From: Pseudoflavonifractor sp. AF19-9AC
GTDB lineage: Bacteria; Bacillota; Clostridia; Oscillospirales; Oscillospiraceae
DNA: 64,000 nt
Reading direction: 5' to 3'
NCBI RefSeq assembly: GCF_003478995.1
Contig: NZ_QUGI01000005.1
Span: 1-64,000, forward strand
The notes under the pieces were generated by a model. That model ran no database searches, had not been told where the DNA came from, and saw only the letters and a list, made by a program, of their open reading frames with translations. A program made the position numbers and the translations under genes. This document shows, in pieces, positions 31,941-41,243 of this stretch (positions are counted from its first letter, which is position 1; every line of letters starts with the position of its first letter).

Positions 31941-33005
31941 ATGGCAAAAGTAGATGAAATTACCAGAGAGTCCTGGATTCTGGATACGTTCCCGGAATGG
32001 GGGACATGGCTCAATGAAGAGATTGAGGCCGCAGTCGTTCCCGAAAACACCTTTTCTATGTGGTGGTTAGGCTGTACCGGAATTTGGCTTAAAACGCCGG
32101 GTGATACCAATCTGTGCATTGATTTCTGGTGCGGTGCGGGAAAGAAAACGCAGGCCAATCCCTATATGAAAGCGAATCATCAAATGGCCAAGATGTGCGG
32201 CTGCAAAAAGCTTCAGCCCAACCTTCGGACGGCGCCTTTCGTACTGGATCCCTTTGCAATCCGAAAGGTGGATGCGATTTTAGCCACCCACAATCACAAC
32301 GATCATATCGATGTCAATGTGGCGGCCGCTGTTTTGCAGAACTGCGATGACAGTGTTCTCTTTATTGGGCCGCAGAAGTGTGTGGACAAGTGGGTTGGCT
32401 GGGGCGTACCGGCAGAGCGGTGCCGGGTCGTGGCTCCGGGCGATACCTTGACGGTTGGAGACACGGAGATTGTGGTGTTGGATTCCTTTGACCGCACGGC
32501 TCTGATTACCGCTGACGATGGGGAGACATTTAAGGGAAAGCTGCCGGAGGATCTGGGCATCAAGGCGGTGAATTATCTCTTCAAGACACCGGGTGGAAGC
32601 CTGTATCACAGCGGGGACTCCCACTACTCCAATTACTATGCCAAGCATGGCAACGAGCATCAGATTGATGTGGCGTTGGGATCTTACGGTGAGAACCCCA
32701 GAGGAATTACCGATAAAATGACCGCTTCCGACATTCTGCGTATGGCGGAAGCCCTCCGGGCCAAAGTCATTATTCCCTTCCATCATGATATTTGGTCCAA
32801 TTTCCAGGCCAATCCGGAAGAAATTATGGTTCTTTACAATATGAAGAAGGAGCGTTTGGAATACCAGTTTACCCCGTTTATTTGGCAGGTCGGTGGTAAG
32901 TTCTCTTATCCGCAGGACAAAGACAAACTGTATTATCATTACCCCAGAGGGTTTGATGATTGCTTTGCTACGGATACAGACCTTCCCTTTACGGCGTTCC
33001 TGTAA
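31941..33005 (+). CDS. ulaG: L-ascorbate-6-phosphate lactonase UlaG
   Basis: A 354-residue metallo-beta-lactamase-fold enzyme, the same length as E. coli UlaG and very similar to it as I recall that sequence: ITRESWIL at the start, [19 protein letters not shown] and FVLDPFAIR, and from the middle on [22 protein letters not shown], then [30 protein letters not shown] and [11 protein letters not shown]. Metal ligands are in [10 protein letters not shown] (His117, His119, Asp121, His122). It opens the lactone ring of L-ascorbate-6-phosphate to 3-keto-L-gulonate-6-phosphate in the cytoplasm. GGAGGAGGAAC lies upstream of the ATG. It is first in an operon with two binding proteins, two permeases and two ATPases instead of the usual PTS genes. 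Confidence 0.95.
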   Translation: MAKVDEITRESWILDTFPEWGTWLNEEIEAAVVPENTFSMWWLGCTGIWLKTPGDTNLCIDFWCGAGKKTQANPYMKANHQMAKMCGCKKLQPNLRTAPFVLDPFAIRKVDAILATHNHNDHIDVNVAAAVLQNCDDSVLFIGPQKCVDKWVGWGVPAERCRVVAPGDTLTVGDTEIVVLDSFDRTALITADDGETFKGKLPEDLGIKAVNYLFKTPGGSLYHSGDSHYSNYYAKHGNEHQIDVALGSYGENPRGITDKMTASDILRMAEALRAKVIIPFHHDIWSNFQANPEEIMVLYNMKKERLEYQFTPFIWQVGGKFSYPQDKDKLYYHYPRGFDDCFATDTDLPFTAFL

Positions 33006-33075
33006 AAAGGAGGGGTAGGACGAGGAAGTACCGCAGCGATCCAAAGGAATATAAAAAAGATGAGGAGGAGAGTCC

Positions 33076-34719
33076 ATGAAAACCAATTTGAAGCGGCTGA
33101 TTGCCTTGTTTCTGACTGCGGCAGCCTTAAGTTCTCTGGCAGCCTGCGGTTCACCCAGCTCCAGCGGATCTCAGGGAAGTTCCGGCAGTACGAGTTCCGG
33201 TGACGGTACTCTGGCAGAAGAGCAGAAGATCGTTTATAACTGCGTGGAGTCCAGCTCCTATGACCCCATTCGGGATGAGCAGACCGGAGAGACGGTTGCT
33301 CAGATGTTTGAGGGCGTGTATTGCTGGGATCAGGGCGAACTGGTTCTTGGCCAGGGCAAGAGCGTGGAAGTATCGGAAGATGGCCTTACCTATACCATCA
33401 CGCTGAGAGACGACATCTATTGGAGCGATGGTGAGCCCGTCACCTCGGACGACTTCATTTATTCCTGGATGCGGGAGCTGGATCCCAACACCGCGGCCAA
33501 GTACGTGAACAATCTGTACTGCATTGAGAACGCCCAGGCCTATAACAGCGGTGAGTGCGACGCTTCTGAAGTTGGAATTAAAAAGGTAGACGACAAGGTG
33601 TTTACCGTTACCCTTTCCGCTCCCTCTGTCTGCTTTGAGGAGCTGCTTGCGTTTAAGTGCTACCTGCCGGTGCGTCAGGACATCGTGGAGACTTATGGCG
33701 AGTCCTGGTCTCTGAGTCCTGAGACCTGCATTGGCAATGGTCCCTTTAAGATGGTTTCCTATACTCCGGCTGAGAAGATGGTTCTCCAGAAGAACGAGCA
33801 TTACTACGGAGCCGACGATATCATCATTGAGGAGCTGGAGATCCGCTTTATCACCGAGTCTTCCGTGGAGCAGATTGCCTATGAGACCGGCGATATTCAG
33901 ATCGCGGTCAAGCCTACCGCCGAAACCTGCCAGAAGTATTCGGATGAGGCCACTTATCTGACCAAGCTTTCTACCATGTGGCTGGTGGTGGATTGCCAGG
34001 ATGATGTGCTTCAGGATCCCCGTGTGCGTCAGGCACTGTCCATGGCCATTGATCGCCAGGCCCTGTGCGATATGCTGGGCGGCGGAGAGACGCCTGCCTA
34101 CAGCATCGTACCCAAGACCGAGATGGATTACAGTGCCGACGAGTACTTTGTAGACGTGTACGACCCCTATTTCTCCGAGAGCGTCGAGGAGGCCCAGGCC
34201 CTTCTGGCCGAGGCAGGCTACCCCGACGGCGCGGGCTTCCCGGAGATCAGCTACGGCACCAGCAGCGGCACGGAATATGAGAATGTGGCCCAGGCAATCT
34301 GCGCCATGTGGAAACAGAATCTGGGCATTACCTGTAACATCCAGGTTGAGGATTCCTCTGCATTTATTTCCCACCGCAAGGAGCAGGGTTACTTCGATGT
34401 GGCTCGCTACACCATGGCCGGTTCCTATTCCGATCCCATCGTTCCCCTGGCCCTGTACGGCAGCACCGACAGCGCCAATGACTCCCACTATGCAAACCCC
34501 GAGTACGACGCTCTGCTGGAACAGGCCCGGGCCGAGGGTGACATGGACAAGAAGTTTGATCTGTATCACCAGCTGGATCAGATGCTGACTGAGGATGCTG
34601 CGGTGATTCCTCTGTACTACCCCAGCTTGAAGTATTTGATTAAGCCGACGGTTCAGGATGTGGGAATCAACAGCACCGGCATGCTGGAATTTAAGTCTGC
34701 TTACGTCTTAGCGGGCTGA
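33076..34719 (+). CDS. SBP-family 5 solute-binding lipoprotein, copy 1
   Basis: A 547-residue lipoprotein with lipobox LAAC (Cys24) and a Ser/Gly-rich tether. The ATG follows GATGAGGAGGAGAG. The fold is OppA/DppA type: YDPIRDEQTGE, FEGVYCWD, YTITLRDDIYWSDGEPVTSDDFIYSWMREL (read in two parts), TPAEKMVLQKNEHYY and RVRQALSMAIDRQAL. Family 5 proteins bind peptides, nickel, or in some clusters sugars and oligosaccharides. Placement behind ulaG suggests ascorbate or an ascorbate conjugate as ligand. It is a close copy of the next gene. Differences include Cys/Ser changes (YCIENAQ versus YSIKNAQ; PSVCFEELLAFKCY versus PSISFEELLAGNSY). Confidence 0.9.
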   Translation: MKTNLKRLIALFLTAAALSSLAACGSPSSSGSQGSSGSTSSGDGTLAEEQKIVYNCVESSSYDPIRDEQTGETVAQMFEGVYCWDQGELVLGQGKSVEVSEDGLTYTITLRDDIYWSDGEPVTSDDFIYSWMRELDPNTAAKYVNNLYCIENAQAYNSGECDASEVGIKKVDDKVFTVTLSAPSVCFEELLAFKCYLPVRQDIVETYGESWSLSPETCIGNGPFKMVSYTPAEKMVLQKNEHYYGADDIIIEELEIRFITESSVEQIAYETGDIQIAVKPTAETCQKYSDEATYLTKLSTMWLVVDCQDDVLQDPRVRQALSMAIDRQALCDMLGGGETPAYSIVPKTEMDYSADEYFVDVYDPYFSESVEEAQALLAEAGYPDGAGFPEISYGTSSGTEYENVAQAICAMWKQNLGITCNIQVEDSSAFISHRKEQGYFDVARYTMAGSYSDPIVPLALYGSTDSANDSHYANPEYDALLEQARAEGDMDKKFDLYHQLDQMLTEDAAVIPLYYPSLKYLIKPTVQDVGINSTGMLEFKSAYVLAG

Positions 34720-34759
34720 AAAAACGGATTAGTCCCCTGTTCATAAACTAACAAGACAG

Positions 34760-34802
34760 ATTCGCTGTATATGGCAGCCCACTGTATACAGCGAATTTTT
34801 AT
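34760..34802 (+). terminator. Intra-operon hairpin after binding protein copy 1
   Basis: ATTCGCTGTATA pairs perfectly with TATACAGCGAAT, followed by TTTTTAT. Probably a partial terminator that keeps binding protein mRNA in excess. A near-identical hairpin follows copy 2. Confidence 0.8.
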
Positions 34803-35111
34803 ATCTTGAAAATTTCTGCGCTCCTGTATCGTCCGCCGGAGGCCCTTTTAACACTTGGACAAAGGAAATATGGGGATCCGGTTAGCATTTGCATTTCATA
34901 ACATCAAACAGCGAGGTTTCTGGAGGCTTTTACTGTGCCCTCTTTTTTCACATTTCGTTAGGAATCCACCATGGCCTGCCAAAAGATAGTATTCGGTTTT
35001 CAGGCAAGGCATAGTCTCTTTAGGAGACGGCTTGAGAAAGGGGGACAGAACGAGCAGGCACCATAGTGCGCCCATTGAATGAAATGAGAAGATGAGGAGG
35101 AAAGAAAGTCC
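34803..35111 (+). other. Spacer between the two binding-protein genes
   Basis: About 310 bases with no gene that I can support. It ends in GATGAGGAGGAAAGAAAGTCC, similar to the ribosome-site region of copy 1. No clear promoter box pair seen. Confidence 0.4.
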
Positions 35112-36755
35112 ATGAAAACCAATTTGAAGCGACTGATTGCCGTATTCCTGGCCGCGGCAGCCTTAAGTTCTCTGGCAGCATGCGGTTCACCTGCCTCCAG
35201 TGGATCTCAGGGGAGCGCCGGGAGTGCCAGCTCTGGCGAGGGCACCTTGGCAGAGGTGCAGAAGATTGTGTACAACTGCGTGGAGTCCAGTTCCTATGAC
35301 CCCATTCGGGATGATCAGTCAGGAGAAATCGTTGCCCACATGTTTGAGGGTGTGTACTGCTGGGATCAGGGCGAATTGGTTCTTGGCCAGGGCAAGAGCG
35401 TGGAAGTATCGGAAGATGGCCTTACCTATACCATCACGCTGAGAGACGACATCTATTGGAGCGATGGTGAGCCCGTCACCTCGGACGACTTCATTTATTC
35501 CTGGATGCGGGAGCTGGATCCCAACACCGCCGCCAAATATGTACACAACCTGTACAGCATCAAGAATGCCCAGGCGTACAACAGCGGTGAGTGCGATGCG
35601 TCCGAGGTTGGCATTGAAAAGGTGGATGACAAGGTATTTACCGTAACCCTTTCCGCTCCTTCCATCAGCTTTGAGGAACTGCTTGCGGGTAATTCCTATC
35701 TGCCGGTGCGTCAGGACATCGTGGAGACCTATGGCGAGTCCTGGTCTCTGAAGCCTGAGACCTGTATCGGAAATGGTCCCTTTAAGATGGTTTCCTATAC
35801 TCCGGCTGAGAAGATGGTTCTGCAGAAGAACGAGAATTATTACGGCGTGAACGATATCATTATTGAGGAGCTGGAGATCCGCTTTATTACCGAGTCTTCC
35901 GTGGAGCAAATTGCCTATGAGACCGGTGATATTCAGATCGCGGTCAAGCCCACGGCCGAAACCTGCCAGAAGTACACGGATGAGGCTACTTATTTGCCCA
36001 AACTTGCTACCATGTGGCTGGTGGTGGACTGTCAGGGCGATGTGCTTCAGGATCCTCGTGTGCGTCAGGCACTGTCCATGGCCATTGATCGTCAGGCTCT
36101 GTGCGATATGCTGGGCGGCGGCGAAACGCCTGCGTACAGCATCGTCCCCAAGACGGAGAAGGATTACAGTGCCGACGAGTACTTTGTGGATGTGCACGGT
36201 CCCTATTTCTCGGAAAATGTTGAGGAAGCGCAGGCCCTTCTGGCCGAGGCGGGCTATCCTGGCGGCGCGGGCTTCCCGGAGATCAGCTACGGAACCAGCA
36301 GCGGAACGGAGTATGAGAATGTAGCCCAGGCAATCTGCGCCATGTGGAAGCAGAATTTGGGCATCACCTGCAGCATCCAGGTTGAGGATTCCTCCGCCTT
36401 TGTCGCCCACCGCAAGGAGCAGGGCTATTTTGATGTGGCTCGCTACACCATATCCAGCACTTGCTCCGATCCCATTATTCCCTTGGCTCTGTACGGCAGC
36501 ACCGACAGCAACAATGACTCTCATTATGCCAACGCTGAGTACGATGCATTGCTGGATCAGGCCCGGGCAGAAGGCGATGTAGGCAAGCGGTTTGATCTGT
36601 ATCACCAGCTGGATCAGACGCTGATTGAGGATGCCGCAGTGATTCCTCTGTATTATCCCAGTTTGAAGTACCTGATTAAGCCGACAGTTCAGGATGTGGG
36701 AATCAGCAGCACCGGCATGCTGGAGTTTAAGTCCGCTTACGTCTTGGCGGGCTAA
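35112..36755 (+). CDS. SBP-family 5 solute-binding lipoprotein, copy 2
   Basis: A 547-residue tandem copy of the preceding gene, identical over long stretches in protein and DNA, with the same lipobox (LAAC, Cys24) and a slightly different tether (ASSGSQGSAGSASSGEG). The ATG follows GAGGAGGAAAG. Scattered changes lie in regions that line the ligand cleft in this family (for example ARYTMAGSYSDPIVP versus ARYTISSTCSDPIIP), so the two could differ in ligand or affinity. The same 3' hairpin follows, so the duplicated unit included the hairpin. Both copies are intact and probably serve the one permease pair downstream. Confidence 0.9.
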   Translation: MKTNLKRLIAVFLAAAALSSLAACGSPASSGSQGSAGSASSGEGTLAEVQKIVYNCVESSSYDPIRDDQSGEIVAHMFEGVYCWDQGELVLGQGKSVEVSEDGLTYTITLRDDIYWSDGEPVTSDDFIYSWMRELDPNTAAKYVHNLYSIKNAQAYNSGECDASEVGIEKVDDKVFTVTLSAPSISFEELLAGNSYLPVRQDIVETYGESWSLKPETCIGNGPFKMVSYTPAEKMVLQKNENYYGVNDIIIEELEIRFITESSVEQIAYETGDIQIAVKPTAETCQKYTDEATYLPKLATMWLVVDCQGDVLQDPRVRQALSMAIDRQALCDMLGGGETPAYSIVPKTEKDYSADEYFVDVHGPYFSENVEEAQALLAEAGYPGGAGFPEISYGTSSGTEYENVAQAICAMWKQNLGITCSIQVEDSSAFVAHRKEQGYFDVARYTISSTCSDPIIPLALYGSTDSNNDSHYANAEYDALLDQARAEGDVGKRFDLYHQLDQTLIEDAAVIPLYYPSLKYLIKPTVQDVGISSTGMLEFKSAYVLAG

Positions 36756-36797
36756 CAAAAAACAGGGCGGTTCCCTGTTCATAAGCTAAAAAAACAG

Positions 36798-36840
36798 ATT
36801 CGCTGTATACGGCAGCCTACTGTATGCAGCGAATTTTTAT
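36798..36840 (+). terminator. Intra-operon hairpin after binding protein copy 2
   Basis: ATTCGCTGTATA with TATGCAGCGAAT (one G-T pair), followed by TTTTTAT. The permease gene starts 30 bases later, so read-through is required. Confidence 0.75.
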
Positions 36841-36869
36841 TTCTAGAGAATCAAGGAGGAAACGACCAG

Positions 36870-37790
36870 ATGGTCAAATACGTACTCAAGCGTATTTTGA
36901 TGGGTGTTTTGACCATTTTTATCCTGGCGTCCGTGGCGTTTTTGATGATCCGTATCGTCCCCGGCGGTCCTTTTGACGCCGATGTGGCGGAGATGTCGGA
37001 AGAGGCATATCGGAACCTGGAAATGAAATATGGCCTGGATAAACCCCTTTACGTTCAATACGCGGTATTCATGACAAACTTGCTGCACGGAGACCTGGGA
37101 GAGTCGCTTCAGTACACCGGTACGCCGGTGGCCGATTTGATCGGCCGGGGAATCGGCGCCACCGCCCGTTTGGCCACCTGCGCTTTGATTTTTTCCGTGG
37201 CGGTGGGGCTGGCTTTGGGAATCAGTGCATCCCTGAGACCGGACAGCGGGCTGGACCGATTTTGTACCGCGCTGTCCACCATCGGTGTTTCACTGCCCAA
37301 CTACGTAGTCGCCATTGCGCTCATGTATGTGTTTGCGCAAAAGCTTCAATGGGTACCGGTTACCGGATTGGACAGCTATAAAAGCTATTTCCTTCCGGTC
37401 ATAGCGCTTTCACTTAATCCCATTGCCCATCTGACAAAGCTGTCCAAAACCAGCATGATTGATGCGTTGAATCAGGATTATGTGGTGCTGGCCCGGGCCA
37501 AAGGAATGCGGACTGGCAGAGTGGTGTGTCTCCATGCGCTGAAAAATGCGCTGCTGCCGGTGATTACTTACATTGGTCCCCTGATTTCTTCCCTGATGAT
37601 TGGCAGCTTTGTGGTGGAAAACATGTTTACCATCCCCGGAATCGGCAAAATGCTGGCTACCAGCATTACCATGCGGGACTATACCACATTGACGGGAATG
37701 GTCATCTTTTACGGAACCACAGTAATCGTGATTGGAATCATTGTGGATCTGATATATGTGCTGATCGATCCGCGGGTCAAATACGAATAG
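36870..37790 (+). CDS. ABC importer permease, OppB/DppB type
   Basis: A 306-residue inner-membrane permease. The ATG follows AAGGAGGAAACG. The start MVKYVLKRILMGVLTIFILASVAFLMIR, the segment IVPGGPFD, YGLDKPLYVQY, GDLGESLQYT and the cytoplasmic coupling (EAA) loop DALNQDYVVLARAKGMRTGRVVCLHALKNALLPV (here described in pieces) are typical of family 5 importers. It pairs with the OppC-type protein next door. Six membrane helices expected. The gene is 79 percent of the usual OppB size only because the family varies; nothing is missing at either end. Confidence 0.9.
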   Translation: MVKYVLKRILMGVLTIFILASVAFLMIRIVPGGPFDADVAEMSEEAYRNLEMKYGLDKPLYVQYAVFMTNLLHGDLGESLQYTGTPVADLIGRGIGATARLATCALIFSVAVGLALGISASLRPDSGLDRFCTALSTIGVSLPNYVVAIALMYVFAQKLQWVPVTGLDSYKSYFLPVIALSLNPIAHLTKLSKTSMIDALNQDYVVLARAKGMRTGRVVCLHALKNALLPVITYIGPLISSLMIGSFVVENMFTIPGIGKMLATSITMRDYTTLTGMVIFYGTTVIVIGIIVDLIYVLIDPRVKYE

Positions 37791-37803
37791 GAGGGACGGT
37801 AAC

Positions 37804-38775
37804 TTGCGAAGCAATGTGAAGACAATCCAAGTGCGAAATTCCGAACTGGAACAACAGCCGGTTATCATCTCGCCGGACCTGCTGGAGCATTTGGATGACA
37901 CCGAAAAAGATCGGGAATTTATTGCCATGGAGTCCCGTACATTTTTGCAGGACGCCTGGAGAAAGTTCAAGAAAAACAAATTGGCCATGTTTGGTGCCGG
38001 ATTCCTGGCTGTATTTGTGTTGATCATTATTTTTGGCCCTATGGTGTCCCCTTGGACCTATGACGGAATTGACCTGTCAAATATGAACAAGGGGCCGTCT
38101 ATGGAGCACCTGTTCGGTACGGATGCCCTGGGCCGTGATGTGTTTGTTCGGGTCCTTTACGGCGGCCGGATCAGCCTGACGGTGGGCTTTGTGTCGGCAC
38201 TTCTGAATTTGATCATCGGCACTCTGTACGGCGGTACAGCGGCCTACATAGGCGGGCGGGCCGACCAGATCATGATGCGGTTTGTGGACATTGTCTATTC
38301 CATCCCTACCATGCTTTATGTGCTGCTGATCACCATGGTCTTTGGCAGCAGCCTGGGTACGGTGATTGCCGCCATAGCAATCAGCAGCTGGGCCAGCATG
38401 GCGCGAATCGTTCGCTCCCAGGTACTGACCCTGAAGGAGCAGGAGTTTACCCTGGCAGCACAGGCCCTGGGCGCAAGCGGAAAGCGGATCCTGGTAAAAT
38501 ATCTGCTGCTCAACTCGGTTGGTCCCATTATTGTTACCGCCACGCTGAATGTGCCCACTGCTGTGTTTTCGGAAGCCTTCCTGAGCTTTGTGGGTTGCGG
38601 CGTTGCCATTCCCATGGCCAGCTGGGGCACGCTCTCCAGTGATGCTCTGTCCAATGTCTCCACCTATCCCTATCAGCTGTTCTTCCCGGTGGCGGCAATT
38701 TGCCTGAGCATGTTTGCCCTGAATTTTATTGGTGACGGACTGAGCAGTGCGTTCGATCCCCGGCGGAACAAGTAG
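37804..38775 (+). CDS. ABC importer permease, OppC/DppC type
   Basis: A 323-residue permease started at a TTG (37804), 7 bases after GGAGGG; the next ATG in frame lies well inside the protein. The cytoplasmic N-terminal tail (about 55 residues) contains a FLQDAWRKFKKNKLAMFGAG motif, the usual OppC entry. HLFGTDALGRDVFVRVLYGGRISL and the EAA loop LTLKEQEFTLAAQALGASGKRILVKYLL (in pieces) mark the family. It ends FIGDGLSSAFDPRRNK. It follows the OppB gene by 13 bases and precedes the first ATPase by 9, a tight operon. Forms the translocation channel with OppB. Confidence 0.9.
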   Translation: MRSNVKTIQVRNSELEQQPVIISPDLLEHLDDTEKDREFIAMESRTFLQDAWRKFKKNKLAMFGAGFLAVFVLIIIFGPMVSPWTYDGIDLSNMNKGPSMEHLFGTDALGRDVFVRVLYGGRISLTVGFVSALLNLIIGTLYGGTAAYIGGRADQIMMRFVDIVYSIPTMLYVLLITMVFGSSLGTVIAAIAISSWASMARIVRSQVLTLKEQEFTLAAQALGASGKRILVKYLLLNSVGPIIVTATLNVPTAVFSEAFLSFVGCGVAIPMASWGTLSSDALSNVSTYPYQLFFPVAAICLSMFALNFIGDGLSSAFDPRRNK

Positions 38776-38784
38776 GAGGTCACT

Positions 38785-39837
38785 ATGTATGTGTTAGAAG
38801 TTGAACATCTCCGGTCGTTCTTCAACACCGAAAACGGAGTGGTCCGTCCTGTGCGGGACGTCTCCTTCAAGGTAGAACAGGGAGAAGTGCTGGGGATCGT
38901 AGGAGAATCCGGCTCTGGAAAGAGCGTCACCATGTTTTCTGTCATGGGTCTGTTGGCGAAAAATGGCTATGTTGGCCAGGGCCGGGTAACATTTGACGGC
39001 GAGACGTTGCTGGATCTGCATCCGGAAACGGACGAAGTGGATTTGCAGACGCTGCGCAATGTAAAAGCAAACTACGAAAAGCACTTGCAGGATATTCGGG
39101 GCAAGGACATTGGAATGATTTTTCAGGACCCCATGACCTATCTGAACCCGCTTCTGACGGTGGGGTTCCAGATGTCAGAAGGACTGAAGCGGTATTTTCA
39201 CCTGTCCAATGCGGAGTGCCGGGCGCGCAACATCGAGATGCTGGAGCTGGTAGGCATTACCAACGCGGAAAAGCGGCTGTCCCAGTATCCCTTCGAACTT
39301 TCGGGCGGCATGCGGCAGCGGATTATGATCGCCATGGCGCTGAACAGCAAGCCCAAGCTGCTGATTGCCGATGAGCCCACCACGGCACTGGACGTCACCA
39401 TTCAGGCTCAGATTTTGGAGCTGATGCAGTCGCTGCAGAAAAAGATCGGGATGTCCATCATTTTGATTACCCACGACCTGGGCGTGGTAGCCTCCATGTG
39501 TACCCACATTATCATTATGTACGGCGGGCAGATCATGGAAGAAGGCTCGGACATGGATATTTTTTACCGGGCCCGGCATCCGTACACCGAGGGCCTGCTG
39601 AACTCTGTGGCGACCTGTGACAATGAGCTGGGCGGCAAGCGCAAACTGGAGCCCATCCCCGGCAGTCCGCCGGACCTGCGTAAGCCGCCCCAGGGCTGTG
39701 CATTTGTGGACCGCTGTAAGTATGCCATGAAGATCTGCAAGGCCCACGAGCCGCCGGTTGTGACTCTGTCTGATACACACAGCTGCAAGTGCTGGCGCTG
39801 CCATCCTGAAGTTATGGCGATGGAGCAGGAGGGATGA
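38785..39837 (+). CDS. ABC importer ATPase, OppD/DppD type
   Basis: A 350-residue ATPase. The ATG follows TAGGAGGTCACT. Walker A is GESGSGKSV (about residues 39-47), Q loop IFQDPMTYLNP, signature LSGGMRQRIMIAMAL, Walker B LLIADEPTTALDVT, switch ITHDLGVVA. The C-terminal oligopeptide-type extension has four Cys (GCAFVDRCKYAMKICKAHEP and HSCKCW), which in this family may bind an iron-sulfur cluster. It forms a heterodimer with the following OppF-type ATPase to power import. Confidence 0.93.
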   Translation: MYVLEVEHLRSFFNTENGVVRPVRDVSFKVEQGEVLGIVGESGSGKSVTMFSVMGLLAKNGYVGQGRVTFDGETLLDLHPETDEVDLQTLRNVKANYEKHLQDIRGKDIGMIFQDPMTYLNPLLTVGFQMSEGLKRYFHLSNAECRARNIEMLELVGITNAEKRLSQYPFELSGGMRQRIMIAMALNSKPKLLIADEPTTALDVTIQAQILELMQSLQKKIGMSIILITHDLGVVASMCTHIIIMYGGQIMEEGSDMDIFYRARHPYTEGLLNSVATCDNELGGKRKLEPIPGSPPDLRKPPQGCAFVDRCKYAMKICKAHEPPVVTLSDTHSCKCWRCHPEVMAMEQEG

Positions 39838-39838
39838 T

Positions 39839-40813
39839 ATGGCAGACAATATTCTGGAAATTCAGGATTTAAAGAAGTACTTTCCCGTAAAAAGCCGAAA
39901 GATTTTCAGCAGAGAACGACAGGTGGTCCATGCGGTGGACGGAGTCTCCTTTGGCATACGCCGGGGCGAGGTGCTGGGACTGGTTGGAGAATCCGGCTGC
40001 GGCAAGACCACGCTGGGCCGCACAGCGGTCCGCCTTTACAAACCCACCGGAGGAAAAATTTTCTTTGATGGGCAGGATATTACCAACGCCAGCAACCGGG
40101 AGCTCATTCCGGTGAAAAAGAAGATGCAGATCATCTTCCAGGACCCTTACGCGTCGTTGAATCCTCGTCTGACCATTGGAGATATCATCAGCGAACCCAT
40201 GCGCATCCACCATATTGGGACAAAGGCGGAGCAGGAGGAGCGTGTACAGGAGCTGCTGAACGTGGTCGGGCTCAAGCCGGATCACATTCGCCGCTATCCC
40301 AATGAGTTTTCCGGCGGACAGCGTCAGCGCGTGGGAATTGCCAGAGCGCTGGCCGTCAATCCCTCCTTCATCATGTGCGATGAGCCCATCTCTGCGTTGG
40401 ACGTGTCCATTCAGGCACAGATTATCAACATGCTGGAGGAATTGCGGGACAAATTAAATCTTACCTATTTGTTTGTCGCCCATGACCTGTCCATGGTGCG
40501 CCATATCAGCGACCGAATCTGCGTGATGTATTTGGGCAACATGGTGGAATGCGGACCCAGCGAAGAGGTTTACACCCACCCCATGCACCCCTATACCAAG
40601 GCGCTTCTTTCGGCGGTTCCCATTCCGGACCCCATCCGCACCAGAGAGCAGAAACGCACCCTTTTGGAAGGGGAAATCCCCAGCCCCATCAACCCGCCCA
40701 AAGGCTGCCCCTTCTGCACCCGGTGTACCTGCAAGGAAAAAATCTGCATGGAGGTAAAGCCGCCGGTCAAAGAGGTGGACGGACGCCAGATTGCCTGTCA
40801 CCTGTTCCCCTGA
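39839..40813 (+). CDS. ABC importer ATPase, OppF/DppF type
   Basis: A 324-residue second ATPase, starting one base after the OppD stop with ribosome site GGAGGG inside the upstream gene. Walker [11 protein letters not shown] loop [12 protein letters not shown], signature [15 protein letters not shown], Walker [15 protein letters not shown], switch VAHDLSMV. The C-terminal region again has paired Cys ([17 protein letters not shown]). It completes the importer. A strong terminator follows. Confidence 0.93.
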   Translation: MADNILEIQDLKKYFPVKSRKIFSRERQVVHAVDGVSFGIRRGEVLGLVGESGCGKTTLGRTAVRLYKPTGGKIFFDGQDITNASNRELIPVKKKMQIIFQDPYASLNPRLTIGDIISEPMRIHHIGTKAEQEERVQELLNVVGLKPDHIRRYPNEFSGGQRQRVGIARALAVNPSFIMCDEPISALDVSIQAQIINMLEELRDKLNLTYLFVAHDLSMVRHISDRICVMYLGNMVECGPSEEVYTHPMHPYTKALLSAVPIPDPIRTREQKRTLLEGEIPSPINPPKGCPFCTRCTCKEKICMEVKPPVKEVDGRQIACHLFP

Positions 40814-40930
40814 AGCTGGCCCAATGCCATCCGCCGGGCCGACGCCTGCGCTGCTGGTCCTTCCCCCGGCGGCTGGAATTGGCATCCGACCGAGCCCTGG
40901 CGAAGAAGAAAGCAAACCGAATTTCTGAGT

Positions 40931-40967
40931 AAAGTCTGTACTGCCAAGAAGCAGTACAGACTTTTTT
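40931..40967 (+). terminator. Terminator of the ulaG-ABC operon
   Basis: AAAGTCTGTACTGC pairs perfectly with GCAGTACAGACTTT around CAAGAA, followed by TTTT. Confidence 0.95.
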
Positions 40968-41243
40968 GCAGAAAAACGGAAAAAGAATTTTTGGGGCCGG
41001 CTGGCTGAGGAGCATTATGACGTGGGAAAGAAAGGGCAAAGTGCTGGATGGAGGAAGCGGAGTAAAAGAGACTGTGAGAGTCGGGCAAAGGCTCCAGAAT
41101 ATGGGGAGGACATGGTTCGATAATTCAATATTCTTACCATAATTTTATGCGATTTTTAAGTATGCCTTTCCCTCTAGCACAGTAGTGTGCTATAATCTCC
41201 AAAAAAGCTGGGCCAGAACCGAATGGGGAAGGAGGGGCTGGAA
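40968..41243 (+). promoter_or_regulatory. Gap before the molybdoenzyme operon, with extended -10 promoter
   Basis: About 275 bases. TGC-TATAAT at 41188-41196 is a good extended -10 box; the -35 (TTCCCT) is poor. An activator, perhaps the YesN-type regulator at the 3' end of the block, would fit such a promoter. No molybdenum-cofactor riboswitch motif seen. Confidence 0.5.

Noticed and set aside
36870..40813. Importer as a plain peptide transporter unrelated to ulaG
   Set aside because: Family alone would suggest peptides, but shared promoter, operon order and the composition island tie it to ulaG; ligand remains open.
41100..41243. Molybdenum-cofactor riboswitch before the molybdoenzyme operon
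   Set aside because: The gap is short, AT-rich and lacks the needed stems.
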